DNA of 62,210 nt from Sphingomonadaceae bacterium (GTDB lineage Bacteria > Pseudomonadota > Alphaproteobacteria > Sphingomonadales > Sphingomonadaceae), in contig CANJQJ010000014.1 of NCBI GenBank assembly GCA_947476425.1, forward strand, positions 1-62,210, given 5' to 3'. The notes under the pieces are model-generated. The model made no database searches. It was given only the letters and a program-made list of their open reading frames with translations, and was not told where the DNA came from. The first letter of the stretch is position 1. Every line of letters begins with the position of its first letter. Positions 35,627 through 43,784 of the stretch are shown here, one piece after another. The position numbers were made by a program, and so were the translations under genes.

Positions 35627-38055
35627 GATGCGCGCCTCCGTCCGCCGGTCTGTCTTCGAAGCGTTTCGAGCAGGCCCTTCCGGTCATAGCGATAGACGCG
35701 ATCGGGCCGGGAATCGTCGCGGTGCGTGGTCAGATGGATCATCGGCAGGTCCCGCGCGCGCTCGATGCGGTCGTCGGCTTCAGCACCGGTGAGGATGATG
35801 TCTGCCTCGTTGGCATCGGCATGATCGGGAAAGGTGACTCGATACCCCGCCGAGCGAAGCAAAGGCAGCAACACCTGGCGCGACCACGGATCAGCCGAAT
35901 CCGAAAGCAGGCACAGCGGCTGATGCGCGGGGCCGATGTCATCGCGGCTGGCTTCGGCGAAAAGCCAATGAATATCGATAAGCTCCACCGGCCGTCCATC
36001 GACCAGCGTGACGCCAGCCACGAGGCCCGGTTCGATCGCGGGTTCGCAGGCGATGTCCATCGGCACGATGTCGATGACCTCGGAAATGGCATAGGCGATG
36101 CTCATGTTGCCATCGCTCATGCGCAGGACGCGAAAGCTCGCGCGATCGCCGATCGGGCCGCAGCTCATCAGCGGAACGAGCTTGTCGTCACGCGAGATCC
36201 GCAAGCGACCGGCACTGAACGCAATGCTGTGCGCCGGCGCCTCGTCGATGCGCTCGACCAGCGCGAGCTGGATCGCCCGCTCGACATTGTCGAGATCGCG
36301 AAAAATCAATGTCGGCTCCGTCGTATCGACAACGACGCCAGCGGCGGGGATGATATCATCCGCCTCGACCGACTGGCCGAGCAGGCCGGCCATCTGGGCT
36401 ATGCCGCCCGGATCGAGCAACAGCATCGGATGACTGTTATCCGGAAGCGTGGTGCCGGCGTAGATGCCCGTGGCCATCAGTGCCGGGGCTGCGGGCTTGA
36501 CGACAAGCTCCTCATGGTCGTGGACCTCATCGACCGCGACGGCAAAGATATCGCCACCGGCTGGCTTGAGAACCACCATCGTCAACTGATCGTCCGGTCG
36601 TTGGCTTTCGAGCCCGAGGAAGGAGGCAAGCATCACCACCGACAGGCGCCGTCCGCGAATATTGACGACTTTCGCACCACCGAGATCACCCAATCGGGCA
36701 GATACGCCGTTGACGCGCACCAGTTCGTCGATCGCCGAACGCGGGATCGCAAATTGGTGGCCGCCCGCGCTGACGGTGAGCGCCGGGATGATGGTGAGCG
36801 TAAGCGGCACCTTCATGCTGAGGCGGGTACCCTGCCCCGGCCGGCTGTCGACCTCGACGAGTCCGCCGATGCGTTCGACATTGGCGCGCACGACGTCCAT
36901 GCCGACGCCACGTCCGGAGATCGACGTTACGTTCTGGGCAGTGGAGAGTCCCGGCGTGAAGATCAGCTGGAGCTTTGCGTGCCAGCTCATCCCCACCGCT
37001 TTTTCGGCGGAAAGAACGTTGTTCTCGATTGCCTTGGCGAGCAGGCGGTCGGCATCGATGCCACCGCCATCATCGACGGCCTCGATCGCGATCTGGTTGC
37101 CCGCCTGACGCGCGGAGACGCGCAACCGGCCATGTACCGACTTGCCGGCGAGGACTCGATCACCAGGGCTCTCGATGCCATGATCGATCGCGTTGCGGAC
37201 GATATGGGTCAGCGGATCGCGGATCATCTCGATCATCTCGCGATCAAGCTCGACGTCATTGCCGTCGATTTCGAGTACGACTCGCTTGCCGAGTTCGGCG
37301 GAAACGTCACGAACCATGCGCGGCAGTGCCGAAAAGAGATTTTCGATCCGGGCCATGCGCGTGCGGGTAATCGATTCGCGCATCTCGCCGATGCAGAGCG
37401 TCAGCCGCTCGAAGGCGGCGTCGATCGCTGGATCGGCGCCGTTATCGCGAAGCCGACGGGAGAGATCGTTGCGGGCAAGCACCATGTCCGAAACGCCGGC
37501 CATCATGCGATCGAGGAGCTGGACCGGCAGCCTGATGCTGCGTGGCGAGCCTCGCGCTGGCGCACTCGGGGCCTGCTGCGAAACCATCCGGCCGCCGGTC
37601 TCGTCCTCGCCATCCTGGGCGAGCGTTTCCGGTTCGGCGGCCGCAGGAGCCGAAGATGGTGCAAAAAGGGGATTCTGAGCCGGAGCCGCGGCCCCGGGCC
37701 GCAAGGCGGCAATCAGCTGAGCATCGTCATCGATGATGGCTTCGCCGCTTTCGAGCGCCTCGGTAAGTGCCGAAATCCTGTCGATGACCGCGAGCACTGC
37801 TGTGACGAGCGCTGCATCGGGAAGAAGCCGCTCCGCACGACAATCCGCAAGCACATCCTCGGCCGCATGGCTGAGCAGCCCGAGACGCGGCAGATTGAGA
37901 AAACCGCAGCTTCCCTTGACGGTGTGGACGAAGCGAAAGATCGAATCCAGCAGCGCTCGATCGGAAGGCGCAGTTTCCCATGCGACGATTTCACTGGCCA
38001 ACGTCTCCAGTGTCTCGCGTGTCTCGGTGATGAAATCGACGAGCAGTTCGTCCAT
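35623..38055 (-). CDS. cheA: Chemotaxis histidine kinase CheA with degenerate C-terminal receiver
   Basis: An 810-residue kinase. The P1 domain has the phospho-acceptor His44 in FRFVHTVKGSCGF. A long Pro/Ala linker stands where P2 would be, then the dimerisation helices, an HATPase domain (HIVRNAIDHGIE; VDDGGGIDADRL; GRGVGMDVV) and two CheW-like modules. The last ~100 residues follow a receiver pattern (LLPLLRSAGYRVTF) but read ADIILTGAEADD where a receiver has its phospho-Asp, so this part is decayed. The ATG of MDELLVDFI is preferred to an extended start. It is first in the operon; a paired-hairpin repeat lies ~100 bases upstream. Confidence 0.95.
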   Translation of the reverse strand: MDELLVDFITETRETLETLASEIVAWETAPSDRALLDSIFRFVHTVKGSCGFLNLPRLGLLSHAAEDVLADCRAERLLPDAALVTAVLAVIDRISALTEALESGEAIIDDDAQLIAALRPGAAAPAQNPLFAPSSAPAAAEPETLAQDGEDETGGRMVSQQAPSAPARGSPRSIRLPVQLLDRMMAGVSDMVLARNDLSRRLRDNGADPAIDAAFERLTLCIGEMRESITRTRMARIENLFSALPRMVRDVSAELGKRVVLEIDGNDVELDREMIEMIRDPLTHIVRNAIDHGIESPGDRVLAGKSVHGRLRVSARQAGNQIAIEAVDDGGGIDADRLLAKAIENNVLSAEKAVGMSWHAKLQLIFTPGLSTAQNVTSISGRGVGMDVVRANVERIGGLVEVDSRPGQGTRLSMKVPLTLTIIPALTVSAGGHQFAIPRSAIDELVRVNGVSARLGDLGGAKVVNIRGRRLSVVMLASFLGLESQRPDDQLTMVVLKPAGGDIFAVAVDEVHDHEELVVKPAAPALMATGIYAGTTLPDNSHPMLLLDPGGIAQMAGLLGQSVEADDIIPAAGVVVDTTEPTLIFRDLDNVERAIQLALVERIDEAPAHSIAFSAGRLRISRDDKLVPLMSCGPIGDRASFRVLRMSDGNMSIAYAISEVIDIVPMDIACEPAIEPGLVAGVTLVDGRPVELIDIHWLFAEASRDDIGPAHQPLCLLSDSADPWSRQVLLPLLRSAGYRVTFPDHADANEADIILTGAEADDRIERARDLPMIHLTTHRDDSRPDRVYRYDRKGLLETLRRQTGGRRRAS

Positions 38056-38156
38056 GCAAGCTTGTCCCGCCCCGCTATTGGCAACGGGCATCGCACGGCC
38101 GTGGTAAAGATAGTCTTAGCGTTCGGTCGCGATATTCGCGGATCCGGGCCCCTTTC

Positions 38157-38249
38157 GTCATCCCGACGAAATTCGGGATCCATGGGACCCACAGGCCTCG
38201 CGATCGCGCCACCACCGTGAAGTTGATCCCGGCATCCGCCGGGATGGAC
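38157..38249. repeat. Paired-hairpin intergenic repeat (family A)
   Basis: Begins GTCATCCCGACGAAATTCGG and ends CATCCGCCGGGATGGAC, with the usual CATGGGACCC centre. Small changes break perfect symmetry: AATT in place of AAGT in the left loop, and an extra G in the right end. It lies between cheA and the end of chpT, in the cheA upstream region. Confidence 0.8.
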
Positions 38250-38314
38250 GAAGAGGGGGGCGGAGGGAGACATTCAAACCAATTTTACGCCGATCTAAAT
38301 CGGCGGATCCGCGC

Positions 38315-38947
38315 TCAGTGCTGGGGCAGGATCGCCCCGAACAGCAATACACCTTGCTCCGGCTCGGAAATCTTGATCTCGCCACCCATGTCGGCGGCGA
38401 GCGAATGGACTAGCCAGGCCGCCGCTGCGCGCGGCGTGATGCCGCCTTCACCCTGCTTGCCGAGCAGCGCATTGCGTAGTTCGGGATCGAGCACGAGGCG
38501 CTGCCCTTCAGCGCGGACGACGATCTCGCCGCCTTCAGCGCCGATATCGAGCCGGCCACCACGCACCAGCGCATCGCCCGCGATCAGCGCGAGGTTGAGC
38601 AGGATCTTGATGGCACCCTTGGGAAGCGCTGGTTCGGAAACCATCCAGCCGAGCTGGATTCGACCGTCCGTCCCGAACAGGCCTTCGATCGCGCCGCGCG
38701 CTTCGCGGGTATCGACATTGTCGGCAAAGCCACCGGCTGCGCCGAAGGCGAGGCGGAAGAATTTGAGCTTGTTGGCGGAAGCGCGGGCGCTCTCGGCGAG
38801 CAACTCCATGCAGCGCGCCCGCATTTCCGGATCGGTCTCATCCGCAAGCAATTCAATGCCATTATTGAGAGCGCCGACCGGGCTCAGCAAGTCATGACAA
38901 AGACGCGAGCAAAGCAGGCTTGCGAATTCAACGCTGTGATTGGTCAT
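38315..38947 (-). CDS. chpT: Histidine phosphotransferase ChpT
   Basis: A 210-residue phosphotransferase that, by family knowledge, passes phosphate from CckA to CtrA and CpdR in alphaproteobacterial cell-cycle control. The dimerisation helix carries His18 in SRLCHDLLSPVGALNNG. A degenerate HATPase-like domain follows, ending with AAAWLVHSLAADMGGEI. The ATG MTNHSVEF is the expected N-terminus. It lies 25 bases downstream of the JAMM peptidase gene on the same strand. CckA and CtrA themselves are not in the window. Confidence 0.92.
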   Translation of the reverse strand: MTNHSVEFASLLCSRLCHDLLSPVGALNNGIELLADETDPEMRARCMELLAESARASANKLKFFRLAFGAAGGFADNVDTREARGAIEGLFGTDGRIQLGWMVSEPALPKGAIKILLNLALIAGDALVRGGRLDIGAEGGEIVVRAEGQRLVLDPELRNALLGKQGEGGITPRAAAAWLVHSLAADMGGEIKISEPEQGVLLFGAILPQH

Positions 38948-38972
38948 CGCCGATCGTCCCCGGACCACTTGA

Positions 38973-39425
38973 TCAGCGGCCCTTGTGACGAGGGCGGGGC
39001 GGTAGCGCAACCCGTCGGTCACGGATTTCCATTTCGATTTGCCGAAATCGGCCGGCGATCGGCCCCGCTTCGACAGCTTCGAACAATAAAGCCTCAGGAC
39101 CTGCAAGAATGAGCCACAGGCTGCCCGGCTCGGCATCGGCGGCATCCCGGGCGGATGGTCGCGCGACGCCATTGGGATGCGAATGATAATGGCCGACGAT
39201 CCCTGGCCCGCCTGCGCGCGCCGCGCGGTGCGCCGCGAATAGCGTCGCCGGATCGAGCTCGAAGCGATGGCGGCGATCGTCGGCGATATTCGTGGCCGGT
39301 TGCGCCGCATCGATCATATTTACGTCACCAAAGAGGAGCCCGCAGACTTCCTCGTCCGGCGCCTCGGCCGCATGCGCGCGAATTTGATCGAGCAAGGCCA
39401 TTGATATGCCTACTTTCATCGCCAT
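38973..39425 (-). CDS. JAMM/Mov34-type metallopeptidase
   Basis: A 150-residue M67-family protein. The zinc motif is complete: Glu in EEVCGLLFG, then GHYHSHPNGVARPSARDAA giving H-x-H-x(7)-S-x(2)-D. Bacterial members act on isopeptide bonds or in sulfur-carrier protein processing; which applies here is unclear, as no ThiS/MoaD-like gene is adjacent. Start codons at 39425 and 39419 are possible. Only 11 bases separate it from the divergent rluD start, so promoters must overlap the coding sequences. Confidence 0.85.
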   Translation of the reverse strand: MAMKVGISMALLDQIRAHAAEAPDEEVCGLLFGDVNMIDAAQPATNIADDRRHRFELDPATLFAAHRAARAGGPGIVGHYHSHPNGVARPSARDAADAEPGSLWLILAGPEALLFEAVEAGPIAGRFRQIEMEIRDRRVALPPRPRHKGR

Positions 39426-39436
39426 TTGCGTAAGCG

Positions 39437-40396
39437 ATGGACAGGGGGGTGTCGATAGCTCGGGCGGTCATACCCGGTGATGCGGCAGGCTGGCGCCTCG
39501 ACCGGGCGCTGGCGGCTGCCCTCCCCACAATGTCCCGAGAACGGATCAAGGCGCTCATCATCGCCGGGCACGTCCTGCCCGACGACGGACCAGCACCGGT
39601 TTGCGATCCCTCCGCCAAGGTGCTGCCGGGCAGCGCATGGTCGGTAACAGTGCCGCGCCCTACCCCGACCCATAATCTCGCACAGGAGATCGAACTCGTC
39701 ATTGTCCATGAGGACGAGCATCTGATCGTGATCGACAAGCCGGCTGGAATGGTCGTCCATCCCGCCGCGGGCAATGCCGACGGAACGCTCGTCAACGCCT
39801 TGCTCCATCACTGCGCTGGCAGCCTGTCGGGAATCGGCGGGGTCGAACGGCCCGGCATCGTCCATCGCATCGACAAGGATACGTCGGGGCTGATGATCGC
39901 CGCGAAATCCGACCAGGCACATATCGGCCTTGCCGCGCAATTCGCGGCGCACAGCATAGACCGGCGCTACCAGGCGATCGTCTCTGGCCTGCCCAACCCG
40001 ACCAGCGGGACGATCGATGCCCCGCTTGGCCGATCCTCGACCAACCGGCAGAAGATTGCTATACAAAGGGAGGGTCGGGGCAAGCATGCCGTCACGCACT
40101 ATCGGATGGTCGTTCCGCTACGCGAGGCTGCGCTGGTCGAATGCCGGCTCGAAACGGGGCGAACGCATCAGGTCCGCGTGCATATGGCCTCGATCGGGCA
40201 CCCGCTCATCGGCGATCCGGCCTATGGACGGACCCGCAAGGCGCACAGGGCGTTGTTGGAGGAACTCAACTTTCAGAGACAGGCGCTTCACGCGGCCAAG
40301 CTTGGCTTCATCCACCCGATCACAAGCAAAGCTTTAGACTTTGAAAGCAAGATGCCTGAAGACATGCAGCAGTTGTTCAGCAATCTTCAGCTATAA
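39437..40396 (+). CDS. rluD: RluD-type 23S rRNA pseudouridine synthase
   Basis: A 319-residue RluA-family enzyme. The S4 RNA-binding domain is at the N-terminus (LPTMSRERIKALIIAGHVL). The catalytic domain has the motif RPGIVHRIDKDTSGL with the nucleophilic Asp, and ETGRTHQVRVHMASIGHPL further on. RluD modifies helix 69 of 23S rRNA. Presence of S4 and the motif form favour RluD over RluA. No ribosome site is seen before the ATG; the GTG four codons later has AGGGGG touching it. rpoH follows after 51 bases. Confidence 0.92.
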   Translation: MDRGVSIARAVIPGDAAGWRLDRALAAALPTMSRERIKALIIAGHVLPDDGPAPVCDPSAKVLPGSAWSVTVPRPTPTHNLAQEIELVIVHEDEHLIVIDKPAGMVVHPAAGNADGTLVNALLHHCAGSLSGIGGVERPGIVHRIDKDTSGLMIAAKSDQAHIGLAAQFAAHSIDRRYQAIVSGLPNPTSGTIDAPLGRSSTNRQKIAIQREGRGKHAVTHYRMVVPLREAALVECRLETGRTHQVRVHMASIGHPLIGDPAYGRTRKAHRALLEELNFQRQALHAAKLGFIHPITSKALDFESKMPEDMQQLFSNLQL

Positions 40397-40447
40397 CAGT
40401 TTCGATTTGAGACGGATTTCGATTCGTCGGTAAAGGGAGTAAAGATC

Positions 40448-41353
40448 ATGGCCAGCGGCGAGAACGTCCCTGCGACGATCCCAGCGCTTGGTACCGAGCA
40501 GAGCCTCAATCGGTACCTGTCGGAAATCAAGAAGTTTCCGCTTCTGACTCCGCAGGAGGAGTATATGCTTGCCAAGCGCTTCCAGGAGCATAGCGATCCT
40601 GAAGCAGCGGCGCGGCTCGTCACGTCGCATCTGCGGCTCGTCGCGAAGATCGCGATGGGCTATCGCGGCTATGGGCTCCCGGTTTCCGAGCTGATCTCCG
40701 AAGGCAATATCGGCCTGATGCAGGGCGTGAAGAAGTTCGAACCTGATCGCGGGTTCCGGCTCGCGACCTATGCGATGTGGTGGATCAAGGCTTCGATCCA
40801 GGAATTCATCCTGCGCTCGTGGAGCCTCGTCAAGATCGGCACCACCGCCGCGCAAAAGAAGCTGTTCTTCAACCTTCGCCGGATGAAGAGCCAGATCGAA
40901 GCGTTCGAGGACGGCGATCTCAAGCCCGCGGACGTCACCAAGATCGCAACCGATCTCGGCGTCACCGAGGCCGAGGTGATCAGCATGAACCGCCGCATGT
41001 CGATGGGCGGCGATACGTCGCTCAACGTCTCGATGCGCGAGGATGGCGAAGGCCAGTGGCAGGATTGGCTGGTCGATGACGAGCCGCTCCAGGACGAACG
41101 CATAGCCGAGGCCGAGGAGCGCGACGTCCGCCACGGCATGATGCTCGAGGCAATGAACGCGCTCAACGATCGCGAGAAGCACATCCTCGTCGAGCGTCGA
41201 CTGACCGAGGGGCCCAAGACGCTTGAGGAACTGAGCCAGGTCTATGGCGTCAGCAGAGAGCGGGTCCGCCAGATCGAGGTCCGCGCGTTCGACAAGCTGC
41301 AGAAGGCAATGATGCGGCTGGCAGGCGACCGGAGATTGCTGCCGCAGACGTAG
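40448..41353 (+). CDS. rpoH: RNA polymerase sigma-32 (heat shock)
   Basis: A 301-residue sigma factor of the RpoH group. Region 2 is LVAKIAMGYRGYGLPVSELISEG with FRLATYAMWWIKASIQEFIL, and the RpoH box lies in the QKKLFFNLRRMK segment. Region 4.2 carries the helix-turn-helix LEELSQVYGVSRERVRQIEV. It directs heat-shock and stress genes. AAGGGAG is 10 bases before the ATG. The 51-base leader can form only a short GACG/CGTC stem, so an RNA thermometer is not evident. Transcription probably comes from rluD or a promoter inside it. Confidence 0.97.
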   Translation: MASGENVPATIPALGTEQSLNRYLSEIKKFPLLTPQEEYMLAKRFQEHSDPEAAARLVTSHLRLVAKIAMGYRGYGLPVSELISEGNIGLMQGVKKFEPDRGFRLATYAMWWIKASIQEFILRSWSLVKIGTTAAQKKLFFNLRRMKSQIEAFEDGDLKPADVTKIATDLGVTEAEVISMNRRMSMGGDTSLNVSMREDGEGQWQDWLVDDEPLQDERIAEAEERDVRHGMMLEAMNALNDREKHILVERRLTEGPKTLEELSQVYGVSRERVRQIEVRAFDKLQKAMMRLAGDRRLLPQT

Positions 41354-41417
41354 GGCAATCTGCGGAAACCGGAATTTTCTACCCGCTCATCCTGAGGCGA
41401 GACTGAGCCCGGCATCC

Positions 41418-41529
41418 GTTCGTCCTGAGGAGCCATTGAGCGAAGTCGAAATGGCGTCTCGAAGGACTGTAGCGCTGCGGTCCTTCGAGACGGGCCTTCG
41501 ACAAGCTCAGTCCCTCCTCAGGATGAGCG
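41418..41529. repeat. Cruciform intergenic repeat (family B)
   Basis: A ~112 bp palindromic element. Outer arms CGTTCGTCCTGAGGAG and CTCCTCAGGATGAGCG, middle arms CATTGAGCGAAGTCGAA and TTCGACAAGCTCAGT, and inner perfect 12-bp arms GTCTCGAAGGAC and GTCCTTCGAGAC surround a 12-base loop. Two other copies, at 53515 and 62104, differ mainly by swaps of AGCGAAGTCGA and AGCTTGTCGA and in the loop. It lies between rpoH and mtgA. Confidence 0.85.
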
Positions 41530-41576
41530 GGCGGTGGAAACCCAAACTCAGTCCCTCCGGCCAAGCGGGTTCAATT

Positions 41577-41622
41577 GAAGGCGGTTTCACGATTTCGTTG
41601 AAATCGCCTCCGCCTTTTGCTT
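41577..41622 (+). terminator. Possible terminator before mtgA
   Basis: GGCGGTTTCA (41580) pairs with TGAAATCGCC over 10 bases, or AAGGCGG pairs with CCGCCTT which runs into TTTTGC. The two pairings exclude each other. The second ends in a short T-run and could terminate the rpoH transcript after the family-B repeat. It is 12 bases before the mtgA ATG, so it might instead affect mtgA translation. Confidence 0.35.
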
Positions 41623-41633
41623 AAGCATCGCCC

Positions 41634-42335
41634 ATGGCATCACCATCCAGCCGGGCGTGGCCCCGCCGCATAACATCCCTGCTCTCCCGTGCCGCCATCT
41701 GGTTTGTCGCCGTCTCGCTGATCTGGGTCGCGATTTACCGCGTCGTGCCCCCGCCGATCACTTTCACGATGATCGGCAATGCGATCGACGGACGCCCGAT
41801 CACCAAGGACTGGATGAGCCTTTCCAGGATCGATCCCAACATGGCGCGCGCTGCAATCGGTGGCGAGGATTGGAATTTCTGCCGCCATCATGGCTTCGAC
41901 TTTGCCGCGATCCAGCAGGCGATGAAGGAAAACGAGCGTGGCCGCCGCATTCGCGGTGGATCGACGATCAGCCAGCAGACCGCCAAGAACGCGTTTCTGT
42001 GGCAGGGCGGCGGCTTCTTTCGCAAGGGGCTCGAGACCTGGTTCACCGCGCTGATCGAGCTGATCTGGGGCAAGCACCGGATCATGGAGGTCTATCTCAA
42101 CATCGCCGAGACCGGGATCGGCACCTATGGCGCCAATGCCGGGGCGCTGCGCTATTTCCGGCACGATGCCTCGCACCTGTCGACGAGCGAAGCGGCACGG
42201 ATCGCGGCCGTCCTGCCCCAGCCCAAGAAGCGCGAGGCGGTCGCGCCCTCCGGCTTCACAAGGCGCCATGGCAACAAGATCGCGGGCCGGGTCGGCGTGG
42301 TAAAACGCAGCGCGATGGACGCCTGCCTGCGCTGA
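41634..42335 (+). CDS. mtgA: Monofunctional biosynthetic transglycosylase MtgA
   Basis: A 233-residue GT51 enzyme that polymerises lipid II into glycan strands outside the inner membrane. One N-terminal membrane anchor (IWFVAVSLIWVAIYRVV) is followed by the GT51 domain. The catalytic Glu78 is in GGEDWNFCRHHGFDF, and the motifs RRIRGGSTISQQTAKN and KHRIMEVYLNIAETGIG follow. It has no transpeptidase domain. The convergent ferredoxin gene ends 4 bases after its stop. Confidence 0.95.
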   Translation: MASPSSRAWPRRITSLLSRAAIWFVAVSLIWVAIYRVVPPPITFTMIGNAIDGRPITKDWMSLSRIDPNMARAAIGGEDWNFCRHHGFDFAAIQQAMKENERGRRIRGGSTISQQTAKNAFLWQGGGFFRKGLETWFTALIELIWGKHRIMEVYLNIAETGIGTYGANAGALRYFRHDASHLSTSEAARIAAVLPQPKKREAVAPSGFTRRHGNKIAGRVGVVKRSAMDACLR

Positions 42336-42339
42336 GGGC

Positions 42340-42675
42340 TTAACGCCCCTGCATGTTGTGGACGCCGCCCGGTATGCGCACGGTCAGCCGGTCGAGACCC
42401 TCGGGGATGACGATCTGGCATGCAAGCCGACTGTGACGGGTGACGTGGCTGGCGAGATCGAGCAGGTCTTCCTCAGCCTCGCTTGCAGGCGGGATCCGGG
42501 CGAAGTCATCGGCATCGACGATGACGTGGCAGGTGGAGCAGGCCATCTGGCACTCGCAGGTCCCTTCCAGCGGCTGGGCGTTGGCCTGCGCGATATCGAG
42601 CAGGCGTGTTCCCGGCTCCGCCTCGACCTCGACGACATCCTCGCCGCTCACCGAAATGAAGCGAACGAGAGTCAC
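42340..42675 (-). CDS. [2Fe-2S] ferredoxin, adrenodoxin type
   Basis: A 111-residue ferredoxin with cysteines at 40, 46, 49 and 86 (GTCECQMACSTCHVIVD and SRLACQIV), the C-x5-C-x2-C...C pattern of Isc-type and adrenodoxin-like electron carriers. The GTG start overlaps the stop of the upstream cysteine desulfurase (GTGA), so the product is coupled to a sulfur donor. A role in iron-sulfur cluster assembly is likely from this context; electron transfer to a cytochrome P450 or oxygenase is the alternative. Confidence 0.9.
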   Translation of the reverse strand: MTLVRFISVSGEDVVEVEAEPGTRLLDIAQANAQPLEGTCECQMACSTCHVIVDADDFARIPPASEAEEDLLDLASHVTRHSRLACQIVIPEGLDRLTVRIPGGVHNMQGR

Positions 42676-43784
42676 GCGGCAAAGCTTCGTTGGGCGTCCG
42701 CTGCGGCACGAATCATCATCATGGCGCGATCGATCTCCTCCACGCTTGTGTACCGGCCGAAGCCGATTCGGATGCTGGTCCGTGATTCGGCGGGTTGCAA
42801 GCCCAAAGCAGCGAGAACATGGCTTGGCCGACCCGAACCCGATGCGCAGGCCGAGCCCGCCGAAATCGCGATTTCGCGTAGTTCCGTGATCAGGCGAGCG
42901 ACATCGAGACCGGGCGTCCGCAGGTTGAGGTTGCCAGCATAGCGTGACGTCATGCTGCCGTTGATCGTCCAGCCCGGCCCGATCGCGGCGAGCGCATGAT
43001 CGCGAAGCATCAGGACATGCGCGGCGTCGGCGCTGGCATTGTCCTGCATGAGCCCGGCTGCCACGCCGAATCCAGCGCACAGGGCTGGCGCCAGCGTGCC
43101 GGAGCGAAGCCCCATCTCCTGCCCGCCACCATGGGTTTGCGGCTCCAGTTCGACACCCTCGCGGATCCAGAGTGCACCGATTCCCTTGGGCCCATGAATC
43201 TTGTGCGCGGAGATCGCGATCAGGTCGCACGCTTCGGCAGGAAGCAACACCCGGCCAAAGCCCTGCACCGCATCGCAGAGAAACAGCGCTCCCGCCTTGC
43301 GCGCCAGCGCGGCAAGTTCGACGATCGGCTGGATCACCCCGATCTCGTTATTGACCAGCATCGCGGCTACGAGGCTAGTGCCGGGAGTGATCGCTCTCGC
43401 TGCCTCGTCGAGATCGACAAGGCCTTCTCGATCGACCGGCAGGATGACGAGTTCGGCCCCCTGCCCGGCCAGCCAGCTTGCGGTATCCAGAACGGCCGCA
43501 TGCTCGGTCGCGATCGTCACGATCCGCCTTGGACGAGATCCCTTGATTGCCAGATTGAGCGCTTCGGTGGCGCCGCTGGTGAAGATCAGTTTCCCGGAGG
43601 GTCCAGCCTCGGAAAAGAGCGTCTGGACGATGCGATCGCGCGCGACCTCGACCGCAGCCCTGGCCACGCGCCCCATGCGGTGGATGCTGTGGGGATTGCC
43701 GAAATCCCGATCGAGATAGGGCAGCATGGCGTCACGCGCTTCGGGCGCCATCGGGGTGGTTGCCTGATAATCGAGATAGATCAT
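42672..43784 (-). CDS. Cysteine desulfurase (second of a tandem pair)
   Basis: A 370-residue class V aminotransferase-fold enzyme that takes sulfur from cysteine. The PLP Lys is in AISAHKIHGPKGIGAL and the catalytic Cys in SAGSACASGSGRPSH, as in IscS/NifS group I enzymes. It overlaps the first desulfurase by 4 bases and the ferredoxin by 4 bases, giving a tightly coupled three-gene unit. No IscU, IscA or SufB gene is visible in the window, so the cluster scaffold must lie elsewhere. Confidence 0.93.
   Translation of the reverse strand: MIYLDYQATTPMAPEARDAMLPYLDRDFGNPHSIHRMGRVARAAVEVARDRIVQTLFSEAGPSGKLIFTSGATEALNLAIKGSRPRRIVTIATEHAAVLDTASWLAGQGAELVILPVDREGLVDLDEAARAITPGTSLVAAMLVNNEIGVIQPIVELAALARKAGALFLCDAVQGFGRVLLPAEACDLIAISAHKIHGPKGIGALWIREGVELEPQTHGGGQEMGLRSGTLAPALCAGFGVAAGLMQDNASADAAHVLMLRDHALAAIGPGWTINGSMTSRYAGNLNLRTPGLDVARLITELREIAISAGSACASGSGRPSHVLAALGLQPAESRTSIRIGFGRYTSVEEIDRAMMMIRAAADAQRSFAA

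Noticed and set aside
35722-38220. An 832-codon open frame antisense to cheA
   Set aside because: Shadow of cheA codon bias, with no recognisable protein pattern; it also crosses an intergenic repeat.
40397-40447. RNA thermometer before rpoH
   Set aside because: The leader forms only a weak 4-bp stem that does not cover the AAGGGAG ribosome site, and no ROSE- or FourU-like motif is visible.
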